Below, piece after piece: positions 54,715 to 63,886 of a DNA stretch of 64,000 nucleotides. The translations under genes were made by a program, and so were the position numbers. Under the pieces are notes generated by a model. That model worked only from the letters and a program-made list of their open reading frames with translations, was not told the DNA's origin and searched no databases. The stretch lies in assembly GCA_947487895.1 (NCBI GenBank), contig CANKYF010000007.1:131971-195970 (forward strand). Reading direction: 5' to 3'. The DNA is from an uncultured Flavobacteriaceae bacterium. Lineage in GTDB: Bacteria > Bacteroidota > Bacteroidia > Flavobacteriales > Flavobacteriaceae. The stretch's first letter is position 1. Each line of letters opens with the position of its first letter.

Positions 54715-55866
54715 TTAAGTTGTTTTAGTTAGTTTTTTAAGTTGAGATAAGGTGTAATCCATAGGGATTTTCTCTTGCTCCAAGCGCCACTTATTTTTGA
54801 AAAGTAATTGGTGCATATTGCGTTCTTCTTCGTTGAGATTAACAAGGGCTTCTATTTTTGATTTTGACTCCAAATCATTTTCATAAAACATATCAAAAGT
54901 GGTCTTATCCATCATCAAGCTTTCGGTTTGATGATAATGACCTCTGAAGCCAGAAAGAATCTCAAACCCCTGTGCATCTAAATCGCCCCAATAATATATT
55001 TGGCATTCTTTTAGCCAATTAATATTCTTTAGTGATAATACCTTAAACCCTTGACCGAAAATTGCCATAGTATCTGACATATGCGGTAGCGTTAAAAGAT
55101 TCATTAGGTTTTCCACTATTAGAACCTTTTTTACAGGTAAATCCAACTTGGAAAAATCACTAATCTTTATTGTGATGTCTTCCAAACCTGAAAAGTAATC
55201 TTGGGCAATTCTAGTCTCTAATAACCTAAACCGTACCAAGGGTTCGCTATACTTGAGATTAAATCTTGACTCAAAGTGCTTTTTTTCATCTTTGTTTAAA
55301 CTCTCAGCAACAACTATATTTAATAATTCCCAGATTATGGATTTATTCTTCTCGATGAATTTAGTATGAACCTTTACTGGTAGCTCCCTTATGTAAAGGT
55401 TGGGATTGGGACTAGAATCGAAATAGCTTACCACTTTTAAAACATCGTCCCATTTCTCTATGTTGGTAATCACTTTCAAAGGATTATTAGCTAACCAGTC
55501 TTTGATTTGTGGAAAATTTAATAGTGTTATACGCTGTGCTTCTTTAAACTTTTTAACCTCATTAATTTTATTTAAGTAGCCTACATAATCCTGTTCACTC
55601 GCAAAATAGATGCGTTTGGGTAGGCTTTGTGACCCTATAAACCTTGTTTTGGTTTTAACGCAATCTATGGTGTAAGCGTGTTTTTTCTTTGCTTTTGAGG
55701 ATGACAATAAATCATCCATTTCTTTCCTGTACGTTTCAAGTGTTTTTCCAGGGGATTTATTACCTCTAATTTCTAAAGGAAATATATTCTCGTTGGTTAT
55801 CAGCGATGATAAAAACGAAGCATAATTGCTCGTAGCTTTCTTTTTTATTTGAGCTGATGATATCAT
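54715..55866 (-). CDS. jetD: Wadjet JetD-like endonuclease
   Basis: 383 residues. The N-terminal half has the DUF3322-like landmarks (LETYRKEMDDLL, YFASEQDYVGYL) and the C-terminal half a TOPRIM-like fold of DUF2220: KVLIVENLMNLL near residue 250 and YYWGDLDAQGFEILS near residue 290, with the acidic residues that bind metal. JetD cuts plasmid DNA when the JetABC complex is loaded. It overlaps jetC by 4 bases. Confidence 0.85.
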   Translation of the reverse strand: MISSAQIKKKATSNYASFLSSLITNENIFPLEIRGNKSPGKTLETYRKEMDDLLSSSKAKKKHAYTIDCVKTKTRFIGSQSLPKRIYFASEQDYVGYLNKINEVKKFKEAQRITLLNFPQIKDWLANNPLKVITNIEKWDDVLKVVSYFDSSPNPNLYIRELPVKVHTKFIEKNKSIIWELLNIVVAESLNKDEKKHFESRFNLKYSEPLVRFRLLETRIAQDYFSGLEDITIKISDFSKLDLPVKKVLIVENLMNLLTLPHMSDTMAIFGQGFKVLSLKNINWLKECQIYYWGDLDAQGFEILSGFRGHYHQTESLMMDKTTFDMFYENDLESKSKIEALVNLNEEERNMHQLLFKNKWRLEQEKIPMDYTLSQLKKLTKTT

Positions 55867-58800
55867 TCTACACTTAAATATTTTTCACTTTCCTGCTGAA
55901 ACTGTTCTATCGGCATATCGTAGAGCGAGCTCTTTTTGCCCTTTTCAATTTCTGTGAAGTGTACGAATGATATGTAAGGTTCTACAATTTCAATATTATC
56001 ACTAGGTGTTACCACTAACACTTGAAGGTGCAACTGCTCACACAATTTTAAAAGATATTCTGATTTATCCTGGTCTTGCGCCTTGAAAGCCTCATCAATA
56101 GCTACAAACCTGAAGGAGTTTGCTTCTAGACCATCTGGTGATGTAAGTCCAAATTGATATGCTATTGCAGCACCCAATATCGTATAGGTGAGTTGCGCTT
56201 TTTGTCCGCCAGACCTATGGCTCATACTTTCGTAAGTAGCGAGTTTATGGTCATCTTCTCGTGCAAATTCTTCAGCTCTGTACTTGTACCAAAAACGAAC
56301 ATCTAGAGCTTGTTTCCGCCATTTCTCATCTTCCAATTGCTCAATTAGTGGCTCGATAAAATTTTCAAAATGATTACGTTTTGCTTCCGTAGTTGTAATT
56401 TGTGAAACGTCTGGCAATGCTTCGTGCAGTAATTTCCTGAAATCATCTGCTTGTTCAGATAATGCCATTCTTTCAGATAATTGAATGTAGGTCTTTGCAG
56501 GTGCGACTTCAAAATCAATAGCATAAAGCGAAGCATTAAGTGTTTTTATTGTTTTCTTAATTTCCTCAATCCATTTCTCAAAAAAGAAATTAAATGCGCC
56601 TACTTTATCAATGATAGTGTCTTCTAGGTAAGTGTCGAATTTAGTTTGAAAACTGGGTAAATCCTCTTCGTTCAGTCTTTGATACAGGTTTTGATATTGA
56701 TACAAATGGTCAAGATTACTGGACAGTTCATTTACATCGGAACCCCAATCTGGATATTGGTCTAAAATTTTTCTGTCAGGACTTTTAAACGCTGCTATTT
56801 TAGGGCTTAGTTTTTCTCTGGTTTTAGAGATTGATATGTTAATTTCATTTATGTTTTTTAGATTTTCTTCTTGATATGTTGACCTAACCTTTTTGAAATT
56901 ACCAAAATGTAATTCATTTAAAGCAAGGTCTGATATATCAAAATTTGATAAGTCAACATCTGTCTCCGATAGTAATTTAATTTGAGTGCCAAAATCATCA
57001 AGTTCCTTATCTATGTCTTTAAGTTCTCTATTGGTATTAAATATTACTTCATTCTTGGGTTTCTTCTCAGCTACTTTCTTTTTAATGTCTTTGTCTAACT
57101 TTTCCTTTCTTTCTCTTAGTGCTTTAGCTTTGTCATTACCATCTTCAAGTTGTTTAATTGTATCTTTAATATCTTGAATTTCCAATGCATACTTTTTCCA
57201 GTCTATATCATCAAATGCTGGGTAAGAATCTAGAAGTCTATTATATTTTTTATTTGATACTCCTAATTCTTTAATTGATGAATCTAAAGATTTTCGTTTC
57301 TCAACAGCTTTGTCACTCTTTTCTTGAAGCTGGTTATATGCGGTCTGTAAAGATTCTATTTTAGTTTTATTATCCCAACCTAGCACAAAATTATTTCTGG
57401 AATTTATGTGCGGTCGGTCATCTTTTTCGTGATTGCCTCTTCCTCTTTTTATGAGTCCGTTAAGGGTAATCGCTTTTTCAGCTTTCGCAAAAGCGTTCAT
57501 ATCTTCTGCGCAGTAGTAATTGAACCGAGACTGTATATTATATTCAACGAAGTCCGCATATGGTGAATCGATTTTAAAATTCAGTTTACTTATGAGTTCA
57601 TTTTCATCTGGCATATATGTATTCAAGGCATTGAGCGAAAATGACTCTTTATAGCGGATGTAAGTGATTTTACCCATTAGGTCTGTATCATTGACATAAT
57701 TGTTCACGGCTTTATAATACTTTTCGGGAACAATAAGCCTTAGTGCAAATGAGTGAAGTACTTTCTCAATGGAAGGATGCCATTTCGCCTGCTCATCAGC
57801 AACTTTAATGAGTTCTCCAATGAACGGAATTTCCTTTTTGGTTGCTCCTGTCTTTGCTAAGATTTCATTACGTATAGAAACCACACGACCAGATATATTG
57901 TTACCATTTTCTCTAAGTGTTTTTATTGTCTCAACAATAGTTTCTGAATCCGTACTTAGGTTAGTAATCTCTGTTTCAAGTGATGTTTTTTCTTGAATAT
58001 ACTTAGTTCTTTGCTTATCAGTTTCTGTAGCTTTTTGATTCGCATTGTTTTGATTGTCTTGAAAAGAAATTTCAGTTGGGTTTTCTTCTAAGGCTAATTC
58101 TCGGGATAATAAATTGTATGCATCGAGTTTGGTTTGTCGTTGCGACCTCTTTGCGTCAATAATTTTAATATCCTTGGTTAACTTATCTATTTGAGCACTT
58201 ACTTCGTCATTTTGAATTTGTTGTATCAGAATACTTAAATCTTCCCTAAGCGTATTCTCTTCATCTTCTAGAATAGTCAATTCATCTTCAACTTTACTTT
58301 TAAGCGTTTCAAGTCGTTCTTTCTCAACGAGAAAAAGTTCGTTCCCTTTTTCTGAAAACCAGAGTACCGCCAAATCTCTTGAATCTACTAACTTATCTTT
58401 ACTTGTATTCTTTTCAGCCAACTTAGTTGCAAGATTACTTATAGGTTCTAGTTGCCTAAGTTGTTCTTTAGTTTTATCAATTTTGTTTTTTGCGCTACGT
58501 AAGGTTATGAAACTGTTATACAATTCAATATATCTAGCTTCCGGTTCCTTATTGTCCAGCATATTTATTCTGATAAAACCATCTAAATCTTCCAGTACCT
58601 TGATACCAACGGTTTGATTGAAGAGTTTTAGTGCCTTTAATGATTTCATTCCAAAAATGCTTACTAGGCGTTTTGCATATCTAGAAGGGTAGTTGTCAAA
58701 GAATTCAATTTTATTTTTTGAACTATTTGAGTTGAATTCTTGCTCCAGCCTATGCTTCCAAAGGTTTTTATCATCAAATTTCGGAAAATGTGTTTCAATG

Positions 58801-59270
58801 GATAGAGGTACGTGAGCAATACCAAAACTGCGTCGCATATCATTTCCTGAAAACCATCTTAATTGAAAAAGTGTAACTGTCCGATGGTCTGAATTGCTAA
58901 ATGAAGCCAACAAAATTGAGTAGGTATCTTTAGTTCTCAAGCGTTGTGCGGTTGCACTACTAGCGCCATCTTTTAGTATTGTTCCGTAGTTTCCTAAAAC
59001 ATAACTCTCTTCAGTACGGTCTCCTTTTTTCTCCGCACCAGAAGATTGATTGTAAAATCTGTCTTTTTTTTGCGGCACAAGTAATGTTAGTAGCGCATCA
59101 ATAAACGTTGTTTTTCCTGAGCCATTAGCTCCTGTAAGCAATGAATTATTCCCTTTTGGTGCAATTTTTATAATTTCATCATCGAAAGTTCCCCAATTAA
59201 ATACTTCTAAATAATTGAGTCTAAATCCAGATGTGTCTGACCTCGTGCTAAATAGACTCAACATATTCAT
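55863..59270 (-). CDS. jetC: Wadjet JetC SMC-like ATPase
   Basis: 1135 residues. Walker A LLTGANGSGKTTFIDAL near residue 41, long coiled coils with a hinge-like middle (about residues 300-900), then SGGQKAQLTYTILGAAIAYQFGL near residue 1020 and a Walker B FVAIDEAFKAQDQD near residue 1056. This MukB/SMC layout is the motor of type I Wadjet, which extrudes loops of small circular DNA and marks them for cleavage. Its start lies inside the last 23 bases of jetB, so translation is coupled. Confidence 0.9.
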   Translation of the reverse strand: MNMLSLFSTRSDTSGFRLNYLEVFNWGTFDDEIIKIAPKGNNSLLTGANGSGKTTFIDALLTLLVPQKKDRFYNQSSGAEKKGDRTEESYVLGNYGTILKDGASSATAQRLRTKDTYSILLASFSNSDHRTVTLFQLRWFSGNDMRRSFGIAHVPLSIETHFPKFDDKNLWKHRLEQEFNSNSSKNKIEFFDNYPSRYAKRLVSIFGMKSLKALKLFNQTVGIKVLEDLDGFIRINMLDNKEPEARYIELYNSFITLRSAKNKIDKTKEQLRQLEPISNLATKLAEKNTSKDKLVDSRDLAVLWFSEKGNELFLVEKERLETLKSKVEDELTILEDEENTLREDLSILIQQIQNDEVSAQIDKLTKDIKIIDAKRSQRQTKLDAYNLLSRELALEENPTEISFQDNQNNANQKATETDKQRTKYIQEKTSLETEITNLSTDSETIVETIKTLRENGNNISGRVVSIRNEILAKTGATKKEIPFIGELIKVADEQAKWHPSIEKVLHSFALRLIVPEKYYKAVNNYVNDTDLMGKITYIRYKESFSLNALNTYMPDENELISKLNFKIDSPYADFVEYNIQSRFNYYCAEDMNAFAKAEKAITLNGLIKRGRGNHEKDDRPHINSRNNFVLGWDNKTKIESLQTAYNQLQEKSDKAVEKRKSLDSSIKELGVSNKKYNRLLDSYPAFDDIDWKKYALEIQDIKDTIKQLEDGNDKAKALRERKEKLDKDIKKKVAEKKPKNEVIFNTNRELKDIDKELDDFGTQIKLLSETDVDLSNFDISDLALNELHFGNFKKVRSTYQEENLKNINEINISISKTREKLSPKIAAFKSPDRKILDQYPDWGSDVNELSSNLDHLYQYQNLYQRLNEEDLPSFQTKFDTYLEDTIIDKVGAFNFFFEKWIEEIKKTIKTLNASLYAIDFEVAPAKTYIQLSERMALSEQADDFRKLLHEALPDVSQITTTEAKRNHFENFIEPLIEQLEDEKWRKQALDVRFWYKYRAEEFAREDDHKLATYESMSHRSGGQKAQLTYTILGAAIAYQFGLTSPDGLEANSFRFVAIDEAFKAQDQDKSEYLLKLCEQLHLQVLVVTPSDNIEIVEPYISFVHFTEIEKGKKSSLYDMPIEQFQQESEKYLSVE

Positions 59271-59832
59271 TCAATTTGGTTTTAAATTCTTCTAAGGCAT
59301 CGATATTTACCTTCTCCTTAATGATTTTGTGGATTTTGTATCGAACATTGCGGTCATCTTCATCTACCTTTTTGATGTAACCTAGTTTTTCGATTCTTTT
59401 AATGTAGTTTTCTAAATCTTTTAGATATCCTATTTTATCGTATTTATCTGGCAGGAAAAGCTCAATCTGGTCAATTAATTCATCTCTATCTATAAACTTT
59501 TCAGAGCCACTAAAATCTGTAGGATTGTTTTCAAAATCTTCTAATATCTGCCTTAAAACTACTAGCAATACTGAGGTTTCAAACCCAACTTGTTTTCTAG
59601 AAACAAGACCAATAGTATTATCATCATCGTCAATATTAAATTGCTTCAAAAATGCATAGCCGTCATTTTCTTTGATGATAAGTTCCAAACCAATAACGTT
59701 TACATACTTTTGGATAGCTATTCTATAAAGCAATACATCGTCCCAAACGGTATCGCTACTATTAATAGTTCCTTTGAGCAATCGAACTACTGCCAAAGAA
59801 TATTCTTCTAAATTTGATTTTAATCCGTTCAT
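59248..59832 (-). CDS. jetB: Wadjet JetB (DUF4194, MukE-like)
   Basis: 194 residues. Landmarks are YGFLK-like SVLLVVLRQILEDFE and DRDELIDQIELFLPDKYD, matching DUF4194, the kleisin-associated winged-helix (KITE-like) subunit. It overlaps jetA by 4 bases and jetC by 23 bases. Confidence 0.85.
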   Translation of the reverse strand: MNGLKSNLEEYSLAVVRLLKGTINSSDTVWDDVLLYRIAIQKYVNVIGLELIIKENDGYAFLKQFNIDDDDNTIGLVSRKQVGFETSVLLVVLRQILEDFENNPTDFSGSEKFIDRDELIDQIELFLPDKYDKIGYLKDLENYIKRIEKLGYIKKVDEDDRNVRYKIHKIIKEKVNIDALEEFKTKLNEYVESI

Positions 59833-61295
59833 TTTGTAATTATAATTTCTGGGATTTTTATGGTTTTATTTTTAGCTTCATCAAATAGAATTTGAGTCTC
59901 TTTCTTGTCATTGAATGTGTGTTTAAAATTCTTCAAGACACTAAAATATCCGAAGACTTCTGGAAGGCCTTGATTTATTCCACCGTGTTCCTGTATGATT
60001 TCTGCTAAGGATGCTTGACCTTTTTCTTTAATGACACTAACAATGTTATCGTTTAGTATTTTTTTATTGACTGGGCGTTTACTAGCTATTTTTTTAAACT
60101 GATTTGATTGCTCTATGTTTTTGGTATTGACTTTAGGACGCTGGTCATAGGTTCTGCTCTTCTTCTTTTCTAGTGTCAACCGTTTGTCAAAATTCAATTC
60201 TATGTCAGGTTCTCCTTCTAATAATATTGATATATCTGGGACTTTCGGTAGCTTACTCGACTGGATTAAAAGGTTTTTTATTTCAGCAAGTAGTTTCTTC
60301 AAACTTTCTTTATTGATTGAGTCACTTTCTCTAATAATGTTACTCACTTTTTCGGCCATCTTATCATTGGACCTATAGACTTGAAGACCAGTTTCAAAAA
60401 GATTATTTTTTATACCAAGTAGAAAGTCATCATCTATCTCAATACTCTTTTCTTGTAAATTGACTAATAGTTCTTCTATCAGTTTATTCCATTCTGTTTT
60501 TAATCCCCTATCAATAAGAAATTGCCAAAACGCATAAAAGCTTTTGCCTTGATGGCTTCTCTTCAACTTATCAATAGCATCAAAAGTGAACGAGAGTACG
60601 TCCTTTTTTGACAGTTCTGTATTAGTGTGTTTTAAATAAATCTCTTTTGAGATTTCTTTGAAATTCAGTTCGACCTCTTTAAAGTCAGATAGAAGTTCTT
60701 TCGCAGTATCGTTGATGTTTTGAAACCTCGGTATTATTTCATATTCCTGGTAAGTATCTACCGTACCACTTATCTTTAAATCATCAATCTCTTTCTCAAT
60801 GTCACGCTTTCTGTCTTCTAGGATTTCAATACGTTTTTCAACATCATCATTAGTCCATTCTACGAGCTCTTTTAATTGATTGAATACTTCTTTGAATTTG
60901 GATTCAGTACCAACAAATTCTTTTTTCTTCAGACTCTCTAACCAAATAAGTGTTTTAGTAGTATGGTTGGTAAGTTGGTAGTAATCTGCTCCGTTTTCAT
61001 TTCTAAAACTTGTTAGAAAACCCATCCGCGTCCAACGCTTCAGTAGCTTATTTGCCTTTATTTCATAGCTGTCCTCAAATTGTAAATCACTTTCATCATC
61101 TTCTTCCAACTGAATGCTTTCCAGATGGTCTGTAAGTTTAGAATGAAGAAAATCGTAGGGATGACTTTTGCTTGTATCAGGAAAAGTAGATATAAGGAAA
61201 AGCAATATGAGTTCCCGGTTACGGGATTTCAAAATCTTAACACTTGGTGCGTGTTCAAGAATTAATTTTATTTCTTCTAGTTCAAAAGTTCTCAA
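59829..61295 (-). CDS. jetA: Wadjet JetA (DUF3375, kleisin-like)
   Basis: 488 residues from a TTG at 61295; an in-frame stop lies only a few codons upstream, so no longer start is available. The N-terminal winged-helix (LILEHAPSVKILKSRNRELILLFL) and helical DUF3375 body (about residues 100-320) match JetA, the kleisin-like bridge of the complex. The C-terminal 100 residues (IVSVIKEKGQASLAEIIQEHG) are a winged helix. First gene of the six-gene operon. A clear TAnnTTTG promoter was not found in front of it. Confidence 0.83.
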   Translation of the reverse strand: MRTFELEEIKLILEHAPSVKILKSRNRELILLFLISTFPDTSKSHPYDFLHSKLTDHLESIQLEEDDESDLQFEDSYEIKANKLLKRWTRMGFLTSFRNENGADYYQLTNHTTKTLIWLESLKKKEFVGTESKFKEVFNQLKELVEWTNDDVEKRIEILEDRKRDIEKEIDDLKISGTVDTYQEYEIIPRFQNINDTAKELLSDFKEVELNFKEISKEIYLKHTNTELSKKDVLSFTFDAIDKLKRSHQGKSFYAFWQFLIDRGLKTEWNKLIEELLVNLQEKSIEIDDDFLLGIKNNLFETGLQVYRSNDKMAEKVSNIIRESDSINKESLKKLLAEIKNLLIQSSKLPKVPDISILLEGEPDIELNFDKRLTLEKKKSRTYDQRPKVNTKNIEQSNQFKKIASKRPVNKKILNDNIVSVIKEKGQASLAEIIQEHGGINQGLPEVFGYFSVLKNFKHTFNDKKETQILFDEAKNKTIKIPEIIITK

Positions 61296-61462
61296 ATTAT
61301 AGCAAGCACTTTCAAATTATCAGAATGACATTAATTGTGCCGAATAGTTTTTAGTTAAAATTGACCTTAAATATAGTCGAAATTTACCGAAAGTTATGCT
61401 TGATTCGTCAGAATATTTCTATTTATTTAACAATCCTTTTTAAGCGTGAAAATCATTAAAAA

Positions 61463-61496
61463 AAAGAAGAGCCAACACGAATGCTGACTCCTCTTT
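61463..61496 (-). terminator. Intrinsic terminator between parB and jetA
   Basis: On the - strand a 14-bp stem (61496-61483 with 61476-61463, several G-U pairs, 6-base loop) is followed by a run of eight T residues. It would stop parB transcripts, so the defence operon probably has its own promoter in 61296-61460. Confidence 0.7.
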
Positions 61497-61508
61497 AAAC
61501 AACAAAAG

Positions 61509-63305
61509 CTAATCGTTCAATTCCTGAATTTGCTTTTCAAGAATCCCTATTCGCTCTTTTAAGCGTTCTTCACGCTTGTTTCTTTTTTCTACATAATCTT
61601 TTTCAATGTTGGCAATCTTGGTATTATAATATCCTTGTATTGCATTGTAGAATGAAATATTCGTCAAATTATTGACGTGATTGCTTTCGCCAAAATGAAC
61701 TTGTTTTGTGAGTATATAGCGTATCAACTTATGAATGGTCTCTTTTTTGAACTTCTTCTTGAAATTTTCCACGATTTCAATTCTGGTCATTTTGGAAGTA
61801 TCGCCTAAGAGTCCAGAAAAGTATTTTTGTTGACTCGAATAACTTACATTATTTTCATAGAGCGATAATGAGAAAGCTACCATTTCATCTACCGAAAGTG
61901 TTTTCTTTGTCTCGATATATTTGGTCTCTCTTATCATTTCAACAACTTCTTCAAACTGTTTATTGTTCTCAATTTGCTTCTTACGAATTTCCCTTTCGTT
62001 GATTTTAACGATTTGTTCTTCAGGGGAACAGTCAGCCATTTTTCTTTCAGCCAATGGTGCTGAGTAAGTTGTCGATTCGTTTTTAGATGCTGTGACAATT
62101 TTTACAAAGACTTCTTTGTGTCTGTATGTTTCAGGATGGAAAACGATACCATTTGCAAATCCATTTTCTTTTGCAGAATTATACGTTTCCAATTCCTCTG
62201 TGTAGTTTTCAAAGGCATCGTTATATTCCTCCTTTAGTTCTGCTTCAGAGTAATCGTAATGTTGGTACTCTTTTTTGATTGCCTCTATTGTTGGTTCAAT
62301 TGGACATTCAATTATTTCCACATCATCAAGAAGATAGACTTTCAATCCGCTATTTTCTAGCTGGGCAATGATAAGTTGATTTCGTTCTTCGTCTGCCCAA
62401 TATTTCTGTATCTCCGGAATAAGAATGATTTGTTCTTTTTTGGATTTCTCAATCAAGTTCAAGAACGACTTGCTTTTCTTAGATTCATAACAAGCTGATT
62501 TTGTACATACCATTTTACCATCTCCGAATAAATTACCCTGATTTGCTGCATTGAATGGACATTCATTACAAGCTCCAGCTTTAACAATCAATTTCTTGTC
62601 AGTTACATCAAAAGGTGCTTTCTCTAAATCAAAGGTCTGTTCTTTAATCATTCTGTTGATTTGATGGGCATTAAAATCTTTGCCCATAGTTTCCAGCATC
62701 ATCTGTTGTTCTTCAGGCTCAAAGAGTGCGACACCAACACCCAATGATATGGTCATTTCTCCATTGCGAACAAACTTTTTGAAACCCTCAATAAGTCCAG
62801 CTAATTTTAAACGCTGTCTTATAAAATTATCACTTCGCCCCAATCGTTTTGCAATTTCAGATGATACATATTTCTCACTCAGAAAGGCAATCGCTTCTGC
62901 TTCTTCGGTAGGCTCTATATCTTGTCTTTGCAAATTTTCAATAATTTGAACTTCTAGGACATCATTGTTCTTGTATTCTCGGACGATGCACGGTATAGTT
63001 TTCTTGTTTGCCAACTTACTTGCACGATAGCGACGTTCTCCCATAACGATAACAAATTCACTTCCAGATTCCCGAACCGTAATAGGCTGAAGCACGCCGT
63101 GTTTTTTGATGCTTTCTGAAAGTCCGTTTAAAAGTGATTCATTAAATGTTTTCCTAGGTTGCATTGGGTCTGTGATGACCTTTTCAACACTCAGATTCTG
63201 AATTTGAAGCCCAATGGCTTTTTGAGTCAATCTCGTTTTGACTTCCTTTTTAACGGCTACATTTGATTTACCGTTTTTCCTTGTAGTACTTGCTTTTGTT
63301 GTCAT
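61509..63305 (-). CDS. parB: ParB/RepB/Spo0J-family DNA-binding protein with a Cys cluster
   Basis: 598 residues, much longer than chromosomal ParB (about 300). The ParB N domain is clear at residues about 38-115 (DPMQPRKTFN, LLNGLSESIKKHGVLQPI, GERRYRAS, IIENLQRQDIEPTEEAEA), followed by an HTH (SSEIAKRLGRSDNFIRQRLKLAGL). A middle segment has CNEC at about residue 246 and CTKSAC at about residue 264, a likely zinc or iron-sulphur site. The C-terminal half is coiled-coil-rich. ParB-like proteins in leading regions may act as nucleases or in stable maintenance. Its leader carries repeat copy B. Confidence 0.83.
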   Translation of the reverse strand: MTTKASTTRKNGKSNVAVKKEVKTRLTQKAIGLQIQNLSVEKVITDPMQPRKTFNESLLNGLSESIKKHGVLQPITVRESGSEFVIVMGERRYRASKLANKKTIPCIVREYKNNDVLEVQIIENLQRQDIEPTEEAEAIAFLSEKYVSSEIAKRLGRSDNFIRQRLKLAGLIEGFKKFVRNGEMTISLGVGVALFEPEEQQMMLETMGKDFNAHQINRMIKEQTFDLEKAPFDVTDKKLIVKAGACNECPFNAANQGNLFGDGKMVCTKSACYESKKSKSFLNLIEKSKKEQIILIPEIQKYWADEERNQLIIAQLENSGLKVYLLDDVEIIECPIEPTIEAIKKEYQHYDYSEAELKEEYNDAFENYTEELETYNSAKENGFANGIVFHPETYRHKEVFVKIVTASKNESTTYSAPLAERKMADCSPEEQIVKINEREIRKKQIENNKQFEEVVEMIRETKYIETKKTLSVDEMVAFSLSLYENNVSYSSQQKYFSGLLGDTSKMTRIEIVENFKKKFKKETIHKLIRYILTKQVHFGESNHVNNLTNISFYNAIQGYYNTKIANIEKDYVEKRNKREERLKERIGILEKQIQELND

Positions 63306-63315
63306 AATACTTAAA

Positions 63316-63460
63316 TTTTAGATTAAACAATATTTAAGCAGGAACTAAACGGAAGATAAAATCTTGGCTCAAAAGGAAACGGAATAAATAAGCAGAGGAA
63401 ATAGCGTGGGCTTTATGCCGTAGTCTTTTGATGGAAGTATTTTACGAATTTAAATTGCGG
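63316..63460. repeat. Direct repeat copy B (leader of parB)
   Basis: 145 bases closely matching 50596-50740 in the same orientation. It starts 11 bases beyond the parB start codon. The two copies bracket the complete jet/gaj operon and parB. Confidence 0.85.
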
Positions 63461-63500
63461 TGATATTGTATGATAATAATCTCTCCTTACTAAAATACTT

Positions 63501-63604
63501 AAATGGATAAGTTCTTGTAACTCAATTGAGTTTTTCTCTGAATAACAAGGTGTTGAATTTTGTTACTATTTTTTAGGTCAAATGGATATCAACTTTATCC
63601 ATTT
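63501..63604. repeat. Three AAATGGATA copies near the right end
   Basis: AAATGGATA at 63501-63509 and 63580-63588 (direct), and its inverse TATCCATTT at 63596-63604. The last two form a perfect 9-bp inverted repeat with a 7-base loop. Candidate binding sites for ParB or for recombination proteins; unproven. Confidence 0.5.
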
Positions 63605-63747
63605 TAAATGTTATTAATTGAAAAGAATTACTATTTTTGCGTCAGACGAATCAAATTGAACTACTGCCCACGGGAATTAGGTCACAAATCGTCAACATAA
63701 AAAAAATATTTGGCTGAAGTGCCAGAGCGACAGGGCTCGCAAAGCAA

Positions 63748-63771
63748 GGTTCGAGTCCCGTCCAGACCGCT
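63748..63771 (+). other. tRNA 3'-end-like sequence, possible att site
   Basis: Bases 63748-63771 (GGTTCGAG...CCAGACCGCT) look like the T-loop, T-stem and acceptor 3' end of a tRNA-Ser-type gene. The bases before them (63712-63747) do not complete the T-stem, and no matching 5' acceptor (GGTCTGG) is present, so this is not an intact tRNA. A captured 3' end like this is what an integrase leaves at the edge of an element that targets a tRNA gene. Without the partner att site this is a hypothesis. Confidence 0.4.
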
Positions 63772-63793
63772 AAAGGAAATAGCAAATTTCCAC

Positions 63794-63827
63794 AAAACCT
63801 TGTAAATCCTACGATTTACAAGGTTTT
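63794..63827. terminator. Strong intrinsic terminator hairpin
   Basis: A perfect 15-bp stem (63794-63808 with 63813-63827) with a CTAC loop, flanked by T-rich sequence on the right. It can work on both strands and lies between the att-like sequence and the transposase remnant. Confidence 0.75.
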
Positions 63828-63886
63828 ATTTTTTAAAGCAATCATATAATTTGAGGCCAATCCCGGATCAATGCTAAATGTTGTGT

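Larger units (their letters stand above)
25662..63771. mobile_element. Integrative conjugative element backbone (left limit not determined)
   Basis: Bacteroidota-type ICE functions run from the rteC region (25687) through the tra, mob and leading-region genes to the att-like sequence at 63748. The metal islands at 1063-24165 may be cargo of the same element. No integrase and no left boundary were found, so the left coordinate is arbitrary. Confidence 0.6.

Noticed and set aside
63712..63771. Intact tRNA-Ser gene
   Set aside because: The T-stem is not completed by the upstream bases and no 5' acceptor strand pairs with CCAGACC; only the 3' end resembles a tRNA.
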